Source: CAXBMB01 sp963976695 (GTDB lineage Bacteria > Pseudomonadota > Alphaproteobacteria > Kiloniellales > DSM-21159). Taken from it: a DNA stretch of 38,264 nt. The stretch covers positions 1 to 38,264 of the forward strand of contig CAXBMB010000035.1 of assembly GCA_963976695.1 (NCBI GenBank), in the 5' to 3' direction. The position numbers were made by a program, and so were the translations under genes. Positions 23,699 through 31,159 of this stretch are shown one piece after another; the first letter of the stretch is position 1, and each line of letters begins with the position of its first letter. A model generated the notes under the pieces. The model saw only the letters and a list, made by a program, of their open reading frames with translations. It did no database searches and was not told the DNA's origin.

Positions 23699-25456
23699 TT
23701 AGGGCAGGGCGATGACCCGGCCTTCGCGGCGTCGATCAGCGCCGCCGTCCAGGCGCACCCCGCCATTGGCGGCGGGACGCGCGCGCACCGCCTGCAGGCC
23801 TGAGTTCAACGCCCGCAGCTTGACTTCATGTCCGCGTTCCTCCAGCGCTTTGGCCAGATCCTCCAGTCCGCGTTCCGCCTCCAGATCGGTTGCGCCGTTG
23901 CGGTTGGTGAAGTTGGGCAGGTTGACCGCCGCCTGGGCCGAGAGGTTCCAGTCCAACACGCCAATCAAGGTTTTCACCACATAGCCGATGATCCGGCTGC
24001 CGCCGGGAGAGCCGACCGCCAACTGAAAGCCGCCCTTTTGGTTGAACACCAGGGTGGGGGACATGGAACTGCGCGGTCGCTTGCCCGGCTCGACGCGATT
24101 GGCCACCGGTTTGCCCGCCACCTCCGGGCGGAAGGAAAAATCGGTTAGCTGATTGTTGAGCAGAAATCCCTTTACCATCAGGCGCGAGCCGAAGGCGTTT
24201 TCCACCGAGGAGGTCATGGAGACCACCCGGCCCTGGGCGTCGACCACCACCAGGTGCGTGGTCGAGGGGGGCTCGACCTGGTCCGGCGGAATGGCGGTGC
24301 GTTGATTGACCGGACCGGGCTCGGCCTTGCCCATATCCTGCGGACCGATGGCTTCAGCGCGGCTGCTGAGATACTCGGAATTGAGAAGCTGCCGAACGGG
24401 AACGGTTACAAAGTCGCTATCGGCCACCAGGGCATTGCGGTCGGCGAAGGCCAGGCGGCTGGCCTGGGTCGCCAGATGAATGGCTTGCGGATCCATCGGC
24501 GCGTATTGGGAAAGAGAAAAACCCTCCAGTATGCCCATGATCTGCAGGGTGGCGATGCCCCCCGACGTCGGCGGCGGCATGCCGCAAATTCGATAGATCT
24601 GGCTGGCCCCCTTGTAGGGACGGCAGAGGATCTCGCGCTCCTTGGCCTGGTAGGCGCTCAGATCATCCAGAACCATTCGGCCAGGGTTTACCGGCGCCTT
24701 GGCCTGGGCGGCAACGATCGCTTGGGCGATTTCGCCCTGGTAGAAGGCGTCGGCGCCCCGGGCGGCGATTTCACGCAGGGTTTGCGCGTAGGCCGGGTTC
24801 TTCAACAGCGTTCCCGCCGTCTTGGGGCTGCCGTCCGGATTGTAAAAATAGGCGCGGGTATCGGCAAAGGTGGCCAGATATTTGTCGCGCGCGATCAGCG
24901 CGGCCAGGCGGGGCGAGATTTCAAATCCCGCTTCCGCCAGTTTGATGGCCGGCTCGAACAGCCGCGCCCAAGGCAGTTGCCCCTGCTCGCTATAGACCCG
25001 TTCCAGCAGGCGCGGCACGCCCGGCACGCCGACCGACAGGCCGCCAACCACCGCTTCATAGAAGCTCATCGGCTGGCCGTCGGCCTTCAGGAATTGATCC
25101 GCCGTGGCGGCCAGCGGGGCGCGTTCCCGGCCGTCAAAGGCCTGGATCTTGTTGCCGGCGGGATCATAGTGCAGCAGAAACGCGCCGCCACCGATGCCGG
25201 AAGACTGCGGTTCCACTAGGCCGAGCACCATTTGGGCTGCGATGGCGGCATCGATCGCCGAGCCGCCTTCGCGCAGGATCTGTGCGCCCGCTTCCGCCGC
25301 CAAGGGGTTGGCCACCGCGATCATCGCGCCGTTGGTTTCTGCCGCGCCGGCGGTCTGGGCCTCGGTCGCGGTGGCCAGCAGGGTGCTCAACAGCGCCGCA
25401 AGCGCCAGCCCGGACCAAGAAAAGAGATTTTTCCCCGACGGCTTCGAAGTGATCAT
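23699..25456 (-). CDS. ggt: Gamma-glutamyltranspeptidase (periplasmic)
   Basis: N-terminal nucleophile hydrolase that cleaves glutathione and other gamma-glutamyl compounds; it is made as a precursor and self-cleaved into large and small subunits. A signal peptide (residues 1 to about 33; hydrophobic core LALAALLSTLLATA, cut near TEA-Q) directs it to the periplasm. The large subunit has ANPLAAEAGAQILREGGSAIDAAIA and SGIGGGAFLLHYD. Autocleavage is expected before Thr399 in PPSTTHLVVVD, and SMTSSVENAFGS lines the substrate site. The 585-residue length is normal. The ATG at 25456 has a GAGGG ribosome site; an upstream ATG in frame has none. It may recycle periplasmic glutathione for cysteine, which fits the sulfur genes nearby only loosely. 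Confidence 0.95.
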   Translation of the reverse strand: MITSKPSGKNLFSWSGLALAALLSTLLATATEAQTAGAAETNGAMIAVANPLAAEAGAQILREGGSAIDAAIAAQMVLGLVEPQSSGIGGGAFLLHYDPAGNKIQAFDGRERAPLAATADQFLKADGQPMSFYEAVVGGLSVGVPGVPRLLERVYSEQGQLPWARLFEPAIKLAEAGFEISPRLAALIARDKYLATFADTRAYFYNPDGSPKTAGTLLKNPAYAQTLREIAARGADAFYQGEIAQAIVAAQAKAPVNPGRMVLDDLSAYQAKEREILCRPYKGASQIYRICGMPPPTSGGIATLQIMGILEGFSLSQYAPMDPQAIHLATQASRLAFADRNALVADSDFVTVPVRQLLNSEYLSSRAEAIGPQDMGKAEPGPVNQRTAIPPDQVEPPSTTHLVVVDAQGRVVSMTSSVENAFGSRLMVKGFLLNNQLTDFSFRPEVAGKPVANRVEPGKRPRSSMSPTLVFNQKGGFQLAVGSPGGSRIIGYVVKTLIGVLDWNLSAQAAVNLPNFTNRNGATDLEAERGLEDLAKALEERGHEVKLRALNSGLQAVRARPAANGGVRLDGGADRRREGRVIALP

Positions 25457-25620
25457 GGCAGATTCCCTCTTTGTTTTTTCCGCTGCCTGACGAAACAGGT
25501 CGACCGCGATTGTTCGTGGACCAGTCAAACGACTTTTCCCCTAATCGTAAAGTGATTCTCGGTCAAAAGACCCTGGAGGTGGGGCGCGCCGTCACCGTGT
25601 GATCGACAGCGGGGGGGCGT

Positions 25621-25656
25621 CAGACGGCTGGTTCCAATCAGACGGCTGGTTCCAAC
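25621..25656. repeat. 18-bp tandem duplication
   Basis: CAGACGGCTGGTTCCAAT (25621-25638) is followed directly by CAGACGGCTGGTTCCAAC (25639-25656), 17 of 18 identical. It lies 14 bp beyond the stop codon of the GNAT-like gene, in the gap before ggt. Confidence 0.8.
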
Positions 25657-25669
25657 TCGATCACCCGTT

Positions 25670-26302
25670 CTAGCGGGAAGGATCGGTGTCCCATTCGCTG
25701 GCGGCGCTATCGGCGAGAGAGATGGGCGGCAGGGGCTTGCAGTAGGCGTTGGCCGCGGGGCGATAGCCGTTGGTTGTCAACAGCTCATCAAGCCAGTCGG
25801 AGCGATCGACGAGCTTCTGCTCGTTTCCCCGGGTCTTGGTGTAAATGGCCTTGCAGCCGGACTCCCGGGCGCAGTCTTCCAGCGCTTGCGTGAGGCGGCG
25901 CGCCACCTTCGATCGATTAAGCAGGCCAAACGCCAGCAAATGCTCCGTCACCAGAGCATTGCCGTGGGCCAGGTCGGGGACGATGTGGTAAATTGCCAGT
26001 CCGGTCAGGTTGCCTTGATCGTTCTCCGCTGCCAGAATTCCCGACAGGTTCAGGAAATTTGCGCGAGTTCGGGTTTGGGGCTGAGGCAAGGGCAGCGGAC
26101 GACAGGACGCCCCGGCCGGGGGGGGCTTGCTGATATTTTCGTCTGGCCGAACATAGATTTTGCGCTCTTCCAGATAGCTGTCCCAGACGATGATTCTTGT
26201 CGCGTACTTCTCCCACTCCGCTAAACTCAGGCGTGGCATCGCTGCTTGAATCAAGGCATAGGCCTGATGAATCTTTTCAGGTCCAAGAGGGGAGATGAGC
26301 AA
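25670..26302 (-). CDS. GNAT-like acetyltransferase domain protein (putative)
   Basis: A 210-residue cytoplasmic protein. The beginning (LISPLGPEKIHQAYALIQAAMPRLSL) and the part ALVTEHLLAFGLLNRSKVARRLTQALEDCAR followed by GCKAIYTKTRGNEQ resemble a GNAT N-acetyltransferase, with the acetyl-CoA segment degenerate. The C-terminal tail is Asp/Ser/Ala-rich. The only start is TTG at 26302, because an in-frame stop lies just before it. It is divergent from the FnrL-type regulator gene, sharing a 214-bp control region with an FNR box, so oxygen-responsive expression is plausible. The substrate is unknown, and membership in the GNAT family is moderate. Confidence 0.68.
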   Translation of the reverse strand: MLISPLGPEKIHQAYALIQAAMPRLSLAEWEKYATRIIVWDSYLEERKIYVRPDENISKPPPAGASCRPLPLPQPQTRTRANFLNLSGILAAENDQGNLTGLAIYHIVPDLAHGNALVTEHLLAFGLLNRSKVARRLTQALEDCARESGCKAIYTKTRGNEQKLVDRSDWLDELLTTNGYRPAANAYCKPLPPISLADSAASEWDTDPSR

Positions 26303-26352
26303 TTTTTACACCGTCGAGACTTGATGAAACGCCAAACTTCTCAGCTATGACA

Positions 26353-26368
26353 TATTGTCGTATTGTCT
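26353..26368. repeat. 8-bp tandem repeat in the fnr control region
   Basis: TATTGTCG and TATTGTCT are adjacent. Just before them GACA-TAT-TGTC forms a small inverted repeat (26349-26359). The pair lies 12 bp before the FNR box and may be part of the GNAT-side promoter. Confidence 0.4.
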
Positions 26369-26379
26369 AATCGGCGACT

Positions 26380-26399
26380 ATGATCTAGATCAAGATCAA
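26380..26399. promoter_or_regulatory. FNR/FixK-type box between the GNAT-like gene and fnr
   Basis: ATGAT-CTAG-ATCAA (26380-26393) matches TTGAT-N4-ATCAA at 9 of 10 positions. An overlapping second register, TAGAT-CAAG-ATCAA (26386-26399), also matches 9 of 10. The regulator encoded next door carries the ExxSR recognition motif that reads this site. It is placed about 120 bp before the fnr start and 78 bp before the GNAT start. Confidence 0.7.
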
Positions 26400-26516
26400 G
26401 CGTGGTTTCTTGGAATGCCAAATACCATTGGCGCGGGAAAATAAATCCGTGCGGGCCTAAAAACCCCGTCATGACTTATTTGCCGGAATGGCAGTCCTTA
26501 AGGTCGGAATCTGAAC

Positions 26517-27293
26517 TTGCAGAACTTGAAAGTATTGTCTCCGTTCGATGTGAACAACCTGCGGACTTTGGCGCCGGCGGCCCAAAGCGTCGAGGGTGAG
26601 GGACGGCAGTCCCCCTGTGCGGCCTGCTCGGTTCGCCAACTCACTTTCTGTGCGCCGCTTGGCGGTGAGGAACTGACGCAGATTTCCTCGATCGTCAATC
26701 ATGTCGAGTTGGCGCCCGGCGAGTACCTTTTTGACGAAGGTGAAGATGCTGACAATATCTTCAGTGTCACGGCAGGGGCGATGAAGGTCTACAAGCTTCT
26801 GCCCGACGGGCGTCGACAGATCACCGGCTTTCTGTTTGCCGGCGATTTCCTTGGCCTGGCGCACAACGATGTCTATGCCTATACCGCCGAAGCCGTGACC
26901 CACAGCGTGCTGTGCCGCTTCCCACGCCATGATTTGGAAGTGATGTTGGCCCGCTATCCGAAGATGGAGCGGCGCTTGCTGGGCATGGCGCGTCACGAGT
27001 TGGCCGTGGCGCAGGAGCAGATGCTGCTGCTGGGGCGCAAGACCGCGAAAGAGAAAATCGCCTCCTTCCTGCTGTCCTTGTCCAGCCGCGCCCTGCAGCG
27101 TGGTCAGGCCGGCAACCCGGTGGCCGTGCCGATGACCCGCATGGACATTGGCGACTATCTGGGCTTGACCACCGAAACGGTCAGCCGGACTTTCACCCAG
27201 CTGCGGAACAAGAAGCTGGTTATCCTGCACCCCGGCGGAAAGGTCGAGATGGCCGACCGCGAAGGCCTGCAGGACATCGCCGACGGCGGATAG
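26517..27293 (+). CDS. fnrL: FNR-type oxygen-responsive regulator (FnrL/FnrN-like)
   Basis: CRP/FNR-family regulator, 258 residues. The N-terminus holds Cys34, Cys37 and Cys45 (CxxCx7C), and Cys133 (SVLCRF) supplies the fourth ligand, so an oxygen-sensitive 4Fe-4S cluster is expected. A cyclic-nucleotide-fold sensor (about 60-150) and a dimer helix follow. The HTH near residues 205-230 contains GLTTETVSRTFTQL with ExxSR, which reads TTGAT half-sites. The protein should therefore bind the FNR box in its own control region. The start is uncertain: TTG at 26517 has only a modest ribosome site, with TTG at 26526 and GTG at 26550 as alternatives; the last would still retain all cysteines. It probably controls microaerobic or anaerobic respiration. 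Confidence 0.9.
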   Translation: MQNLKVLSPFDVNNLRTLAPAAQSVEGEGRQSPCAACSVRQLTFCAPLGGEELTQISSIVNHVELAPGEYLFDEGEDADNIFSVTAGAMKVYKLLPDGRRQITGFLFAGDFLGLAHNDVYAYTAEAVTHSVLCRFPRHDLEVMLARYPKMERRLLGMARHELAVAQEQMLLLGRKTAKEKIASFLLSLSSRALQRGQAGNPVAVPMTRMDIGDYLGLTTETVSRTFTQLRNKKLVILHPGGKVEMADREGLQDIADGG

Positions 27294-27305
27294 GCCGCCG
27301 GCGAG

Positions 27306-27362
27306 AAATCCCCGGTACCTCAAATCCCCGACACGTCAAATCCCCGACACGTCACATTCCCC
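27306..27362. repeat. 16-bp tandem repeat, three copies
   Basis: The unit AAATCCCCGACACGTC occurs exactly at 27322-27337 and 27338-27353. It is preceded by a diverged copy AAATCCCCGGTACCTC (27306-27321) and followed by a partial ACATTCCCC. It lies just after the fnr stop, in the gap to panC. Confidence 0.8.
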
Positions 27363-27518
27363 AGCGCGTCGCGCGGGCGCTCAAGACCGGCAATTGGGTC
27401 GAACCGCGCTTCCACCCCGCGCGCTCTCGCCATGAGGGTGCGTCGGGGTTACAGTTCTTGTTGCGCTGCGGTATTTTCCACTTTATCCCTGAGTCCCGCG
27501 CGTCACGGGACAAAGATA

Positions 27519-28460
27519 ATGATTGCCAAGCAGGAAAATCTTTCAGCATCGCTCGCGCCGTCAGGGATGACGGTGGTTCGCTCGGTAACGGCGCTGCGGC
27601 GGGCGGTTGCCGCCTGGCGGCTGCGGGGGGACAGCATTGGCTTGATCCCGACCATGGGCAGCCTGCACGCCGGCCATCTCTCGCTGGTGCAACAAGCCAA
27701 GGCCGAGACCGACCGGGCAATCGCCACGATCTTCGTCAATCCGAAGCAATTCGACCGGGCTGAAGACCTGGACGGGTACCCGCGCGCCGAGGAAAAGGAT
27801 GCGGCCTTGCTGCAATCGGTCGGCTGCGACCTGCTGTTCGCGCCCGGGCTGGATGAGATCTATCCCGAAGGCTTTTCCGCCCAGGTGAGCGTTCGGTCGG
27901 CGCTCACCAGTTGCCTGGAGGGCCAACATCGCCCGGGACATTTTGACGGCGTGACCACGGTGGTCTGCAAGCTCTTGCTGCAAGCCGGCGCCGACCGGGC
28001 CTATTTTGGCGAGAAAGACTTCCAGCAGTTGCAGGTGGTGCGGAAAATGGTCGCTGACCTGGCTATTCCGACCGAAATCGTGCCGTGCGTCACAATTCGG
28101 GAGGTCGACGGTTTGGCCCTGTCGTCGCGCAATGTCCACTTGAGCGCCGCGCAGCGAGCCCGGGCGCCACAGCTCTTCACCGTGCTGCGCCGGACCGCCG
28201 CGCACCTGCTGGCCAGCCCGCCCGGCACGCGGTCCGCCCTGCTGGAGCAGGCCCGCCAGAGTCTGCTGGCCGAGGGGTTCGACAAGATCGATTATCTGGC
28301 GCTGCGCCACGCCGAGGCGTTGGACCAGCCGTTGGGAGACGGCGTCGACCTGCGCAACACCCAGGCGCGACTGCTGGTCGCGGCCTGGCTCGGCGACACC
28401 CGTTTGATTGACAATCTCGCGCTTGCGGACTGTCCGCCGCTGGCCGCCGCGCTGGGCTGA
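27519..28460 (+). CDS. panC: Pantothenate synthetase (pantoate-beta-alanine ligase)
   Basis: Joins pantoate and beta-alanine with ATP to form pantothenate, the precursor for CoA. In 313 residues the nucleotidyltransferase motif IPTMGSLHAGH (43-53, with His50 and His53), IFVNPKQF, GEKDFQQLQVVRKMV and the second signature LSSRNVHLS are all seen. The N-terminus is about 20 residues longer than usual. ATG at 27519 was chosen; an internal ATG at 27567 has no ribosome site. It has no panB nearby. The CoA pathway continues with coaBC at the other end of the window. It converges with gpt. Confidence 0.95.
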   Translation: MIAKQENLSASLAPSGMTVVRSVTALRRAVAAWRLRGDSIGLIPTMGSLHAGHLSLVQQAKAETDRAIATIFVNPKQFDRAEDLDGYPRAEEKDAALLQSVGCDLLFAPGLDEIYPEGFSAQVSVRSALTSCLEGQHRPGHFDGVTTVVCKLLLQAGADRAYFGEKDFQQLQVVRKMVADLAIPTEIVPCVTIREVDGLALSSRNVHLSAAQRARAPQLFTVLRRTAAHLLASPPGTRSALLEQARQSLLAEGFDKIDYLALRHAEALDQPLGDGVDLRNTQARLLVAAWLGDTRLIDNLALADCPPLAAALG

Positions 28461-28480
28461 CAGCGATCCGCTGCTTTCTT
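28461..28480 (+). terminator. Weak terminator after panC
   Basis: CAGCG-ATC-CGCTG directly after the panC stop is followed by CTTTCTT. The stem is only 5 bp. It may serve the end of panC, with gpt ending on the other side. Confidence 0.4.
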
Positions 28481-28493
28481 CGTTGATCGCCCG

Positions 28494-28982
28494 CTAGACG
28501 GTGCGGCGGGCCAATGGTGTCGCCGCCTGCATCTCCATGTCCCAGGGAAAGAGAATCCAGGTGTCCTGGCTGACTTCCGTCACAAAGGAGTCGACCACCG
28601 GCCGCCCGGCGGGCTTGGCGTAAACCGTTGCGAAATGCGCCTTGGGCAGCATTTCGCGGACCGCGCGGGCGGTCTTGCCGGTGTCAACCAGGTCATCAAC
28701 GATCAACCAGCCCTCGCCGTCGTGCGCCGCGCTGCTGGCCTTCAGGAGGTCCAGGTTGCCTTGCTGGTCATCGTCATAGCTGGCGATGCAGACGGTATCG
28801 ATCAGGCGGATTTCCAACTCGCGCGCGATGATGGCGGCCGGGACCAGGCCTCCCCGGGTGATGGCCACGATGCCGGTGAAGCGCTTCATCGAAAGCAAGC
28901 GCCAGGCAAGGGCCTTGGCGTCGCGATGCAGTTCGCCCCAGGAAACCGGGAAAGTTTTGGCGACGGTTGGTTCTTCGCTCAC
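28494..28982 (-). CDS. gpt: Xanthine-guanine phosphoribosyltransferase
   Basis: Purine-salvage enzyme that joins xanthine or guanine to PRPP, giving XMP or GMP. The 162 residues include the PRPP-binding motif LIVDDLVDTGKTA (93-105), the ITRGGLVPAA loop (41-50) and the C-terminal FPWDM-type ending typical of Gpt (WILFPWDMEMQ). The start is GTG at 28982 with a GGAG-type ribosome site about 9 nt upstream. It is downstream of the lipoprotein gene on the same strand but separated from it by a terminator, so it is probably transcribed alone. Confidence 0.94.
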   Translation of the reverse strand: MSEEPTVAKTFPVSWGELHRDAKALAWRLLSMKRFTGIVAITRGGLVPAAIIARELEIRLIDTVCIASYDDDQQGNLDLLKASSAAHDGEGWLIVDDLVDTGKTARAVREMLPKAHFATVYAKPAGRPVVDSFVTEVSQDTWILFPWDMEMQAATPLARRTV

Positions 28983-29141
28983 GTAAATCCACTCCGACTC
29001 GCTGTTGTGAGGGTGCTGTTGCGGTGGCGCGGATTAAAACGGAAGCCCAGGAAGAGATCAAGCCGCGTTGCGCTGGAATTGCCGGATCCAGCCCCGGCGG
29101 CGCGATTTCTGCCAACCGGGATCGGCGGTGGCGCGGGCAGG

Positions 29142-29171
29142 AAAAACCCGCCGCGCCGGGGGGCGGGCGGG
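29142..29171 (-). terminator. Intrinsic terminator downstream of the lipoprotein gene
   Basis: Read on the minus strand, CCCGCC pairs with GGCGGG across a GC-rich loop and is followed by TTTTT. It lies about 75 bp past the lipoprotein stop codon, so it separates that gene from gpt. Confidence 0.65.
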
Positions 29172-29245
29172 CTTTCCGTCATATCATCGAGCAGCGCGCT
29201 GGACCGGGGGGATTGGCAAGCAAACCCGGAAGGCGGCGGCGCGGC

Positions 29246-30355
29246 CTATCGGACGTAAACGTGAACCTCCGGCTGGCCCAGGCTCGGCGCGGAAACCGCC
29301 GACAGTGACACCCGGTCGGCCGGCAAGCCCATGTTGGCCAGCGAGCGCAGCACCTTTTCAGCGTCGCGGCGGACCTGGCCGCCGCTGAGCGCCACCTGAC
29401 CCGGCTGGCCTTGGCCCGGAGCCAAAGCCACCAGATCAAAAGCCGCGTTGGGGCGACGTTCCAAGGCCCGGCTCACCGCGGTGAACAGCGCCTGCTCGTA
29501 GTCCACATTGCTGTCGTCGAAGCGAATCACCACCAAGGGCTGCTGCTGACCCACCAAAGCCGCCCCGCCGCCTGGACGCTGCGGCGCCGGCGAGCCGAAG
29601 GTGCGGTTGGCCAGGCTCACGCCGATATATTCGCCGTTTTTAATCGCCAGCGACATGGCGTTGAGGTTGTTGCGCTCGGCGGACAAGAAGGCGGTTTGAC
29701 GGGCGATGTCTTCGGTCAGCTCGCTCAGCAGCCGGTCGATCATCACCGTGGTCTGGTTGACTTCGTCTTCCAGAATGGCCAGCTGGCGATGGTCTTCATC
29801 AATCGCGCCGGAAAGCCCGAAGGTCGCCCGGGTCGCCTCAACCAGATAGGTGGAAAGCGAGGCGGTGGCGCTGACCGAATTGGCCAGATCGTTCATCTGG
29901 TTGATCGAGCCATCCACCGTGCGAAGCTCGGTTTGAGATTCGCGCCACTGCGCAACCAACTCCGGATTGCCCGGCGTGGTGCCGACCTGCAACCGGGCGT
30001 TCATCGCCGCCTTGAGCGCATGATAGCGGGTTGCCGAGAACTTTGATGTCTCGCGGGCCTGCTGCAGGCGCCGGTTTTCCGAGATCACCTCGCTTTGCAG
30101 GCGTTCAAGCCCGGAACGCAGTTCGACAACCTTTTCGCCGACAACCGTTCCGGTTGCCTGGCCCGGCGTCACGCCACTGGGTTCAAAGCTTCCACTGTTC
30201 AGGTTTAGGATTTGAATCTGCTGGCTATTGGCCGTGGCTTCCCCTGAAGCCTGCTGTCCCTCGCTGGAAGGCGCGTAAGCATCCTCCCCATAGGAACAGG
30301 ATGCGACCAGCAACAGCAGACCGATTGATGGTACGATACGGCCTAGCAGTGACAT
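29246..30355 (-). CDS. Putative outer-membrane lipoprotein with coiled coil and OmpA-like C-terminal domain
   Basis: A 369-residue protein not given a name here. The ATG at 30355 starts a lipoprotein signal (MSLLGRIVPSIGLLLLVASC) with lipidated Cys20; Ser at +2 favours the outer membrane. Residues 21-60 are low-complexity Ser/Gln/Gly. Residues 65-250 are predicted mostly helical, with heptad-like stretches (VVELRSGLERLQSEVISENRRLQQ; LAILEDEVNQTTVMIDRLLSEL). The last about 95 residues begin PLVVIRFDDSNVDYEQALFTAV and end ADRVSLSAVSAPSLG, a beta-alpha-beta arrangement like an OmpA-family domain without the peptidoglycan-binding residues that I can recognise. An open frame runs about 125 codons further upstream but has no start signal of this quality. 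It may span the periplasm, but this is inferred. Confidence 0.8.
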   Translation of the reverse strand: MSLLGRIVPSIGLLLLVASCSYGEDAYAPSSEGQQASGEATANSQQIQILNLNSGSFEPSGVTPGQATGTVVGEKVVELRSGLERLQSEVISENRRLQQARETSKFSATRYHALKAAMNARLQVGTTPGNPELVAQWRESQTELRTVDGSINQMNDLANSVSATASLSTYLVEATRATFGLSGAIDEDHRQLAILEDEVNQTTVMIDRLLSELTEDIARQTAFLSAERNNLNAMSLAIKNGEYIGVSLANRTFGSPAPQRPGGGAALVGQQQPLVVIRFDDSNVDYEQALFTAVSRALERRPNAAFDLVALAPGQGQPGQVALSGGQVRRDAEKVLRSLANMGLPADRVSLSAVSAPSLGQPEVHVYVR

Positions 30356-30740
30356 ATTGCGTTGAGACCCCAGAGATTTTTTCAAAAGACGCCGCCCGCC
30401 CCCGAGGGCTTGACTTTGGAAAAGCTGTCGCGCTGACCGGCTCTCCCCCCTTATGTTTGCGCGCAGATGGTACTTGATGGAGAGTCGCGGGACAAGCCGG
30501 ATTTGTCTAGGTCTTTGACTAATGTGGATTTTCGGAAGGATTGCGTGCCGCGCGGCGGCCCGGCGCAAGCAGGCTGTCGCCAAAAAGCAACCGGTAACGC
30601 CGTGGAAAAGAAATGCGGAAAATTCGTGAAAAAGTGCCTTGCCATGGCCGCCCCTGGAGCGTAGTTTCCGCACCGCGTCAGGGGGCAGTGACCAACAGCC
30701 TGCTGGCGGCGCGCTTAACAGACAAGATCGCAAACACTGC
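30356..30740. other. Region between the lipoprotein gene and tRNA-Arg
   Basis: This 385-bp gap separates divergent transcripts. It contains the tRNA promoter (30639-30667) preceded by an AAAAAGTG stretch at about 30629-30636. A TTGACT at 30514 has no matching -10. The promoter of the lipoprotein gene is probably here but was not located. No credible gene is present. Confidence 0.45.
30639..30667 (+). promoter_or_regulatory. Candidate promoter of tRNA-Arg
   Basis: TTGCCA (30639-30644), 17 bp and TAGTTT (30662-30667). The -35 is preceded by GAAAAAGTGCC, like the A-rich upstream segment seen at stable-RNA promoters of alphaproteobacteria. Transcription would start about 65 nt before the mature tRNA. 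Confidence 0.5.
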
Positions 30741-30817
30741 GCGCCCGTAGCTCAACTGGATAGAGCACCTGACTACGGATCAGGAGGTTGGGAGTTCGAA
30801 TCTTCCCGGGCGCGCCA
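30741..30817 (+). tRNA. tRNA-Arg (anticodon ACG)
   Basis: A full cloverleaf can be drawn. The acceptor stem GCGCCCG pairs with CGGGCGC, the discriminator is G, and CCA is encoded. The anticodon stem CCTGA/TCAGG holds the loop CTACGGA with anticodon ACG, which after A34-to-inosine editing reads CGU, CGC and CGA. The T arm has GGGAG-TTCGAAT-CTTCC. A strong hairpin begins 1 nt past the CCA. Confidence 0.96.
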
Positions 30818-30818
30818 T

Positions 30819-30857
30819 CATAAGCCGCTGAAAGCACACAGCTTTCGGCGGCTTATG
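30819..30857 (+). terminator. 17-bp hairpin directly after tRNA-Arg
   Basis: The arms 30819-30835 and 30841-30857 are complementary over 17 bp apart from one T-G pair, with a 5-nt ACACA loop. It starts almost at the tRNA 3' end. There is no T-run behind it, so it may block transcription by stem strength alone or guide 3' processing. Confidence 0.55.
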
Positions 30858-31016
30858 TGATTCTGAAGCGCCGTTGGGGTTGGCCGGTTGCGGGTCGGCC
30901 GGGTGCGACAAATAGCCCGTCCCGTGCGGATTCCGGCCGGCGGCGGCGATGGCCCTGCTTTTCGCGCGGTTTTTAGCCGGTCAGCGACCGGGGCGGGCGG
31001 GCAAGATGGATCGCCG

Positions 31017-31085
31017 CCCGACAAGATCGGCGCGACGAGATCGGCCCGATAAGATCTGTCCGTGCGATCAGTCCGAGGAGATCAA
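31017..31085. repeat. Degenerate 14-bp tandem repeat with a GATC in each unit
   Basis: Five adjacent units follow the pattern (C/T)CCGANNAGATCNG: CCCGACAAGATCGG (31017), CGCGACGAGATCGG (31031), CCCGATAAGATCTG (31045), TCCGTGCGATCAG (31059, one base short) and TCCGAGGAGATCAA (31072). It lies between the tRNA and the end of the yqaA-like gene. Confidence 0.65.
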
Positions 31086-31159
31086 GGCCCTCGGAGCAAA
31101 GCCCGACAAGCAGCCCGAACGCGCGCGGGCGAAGCGCCCTGAATTATTTCCATTGCATT

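Larger units (their letters stand above)
30818..31159. other. Region between tRNA-Arg and yqaA-like gene
   Basis: These 342 bp hold the tRNA-proximal hairpin and the degenerate 14-bp tandem repeat. Open frames crossing it on the plus strand are repeat-derived and show no protein features. No terminator for the yqaA-like gene (minus strand) was obvious. Confidence 0.45.

Noticed and set aside
30741..30857. tRNA-Arg as an integration site
   Set aside because: No integrase, phage gene or duplicated tRNA end was seen on either side.
30639..30860. 73-codon open frame over tRNA-Arg
   Set aside because: It reads straight through the tRNA and its hairpin, which explain the sequence.
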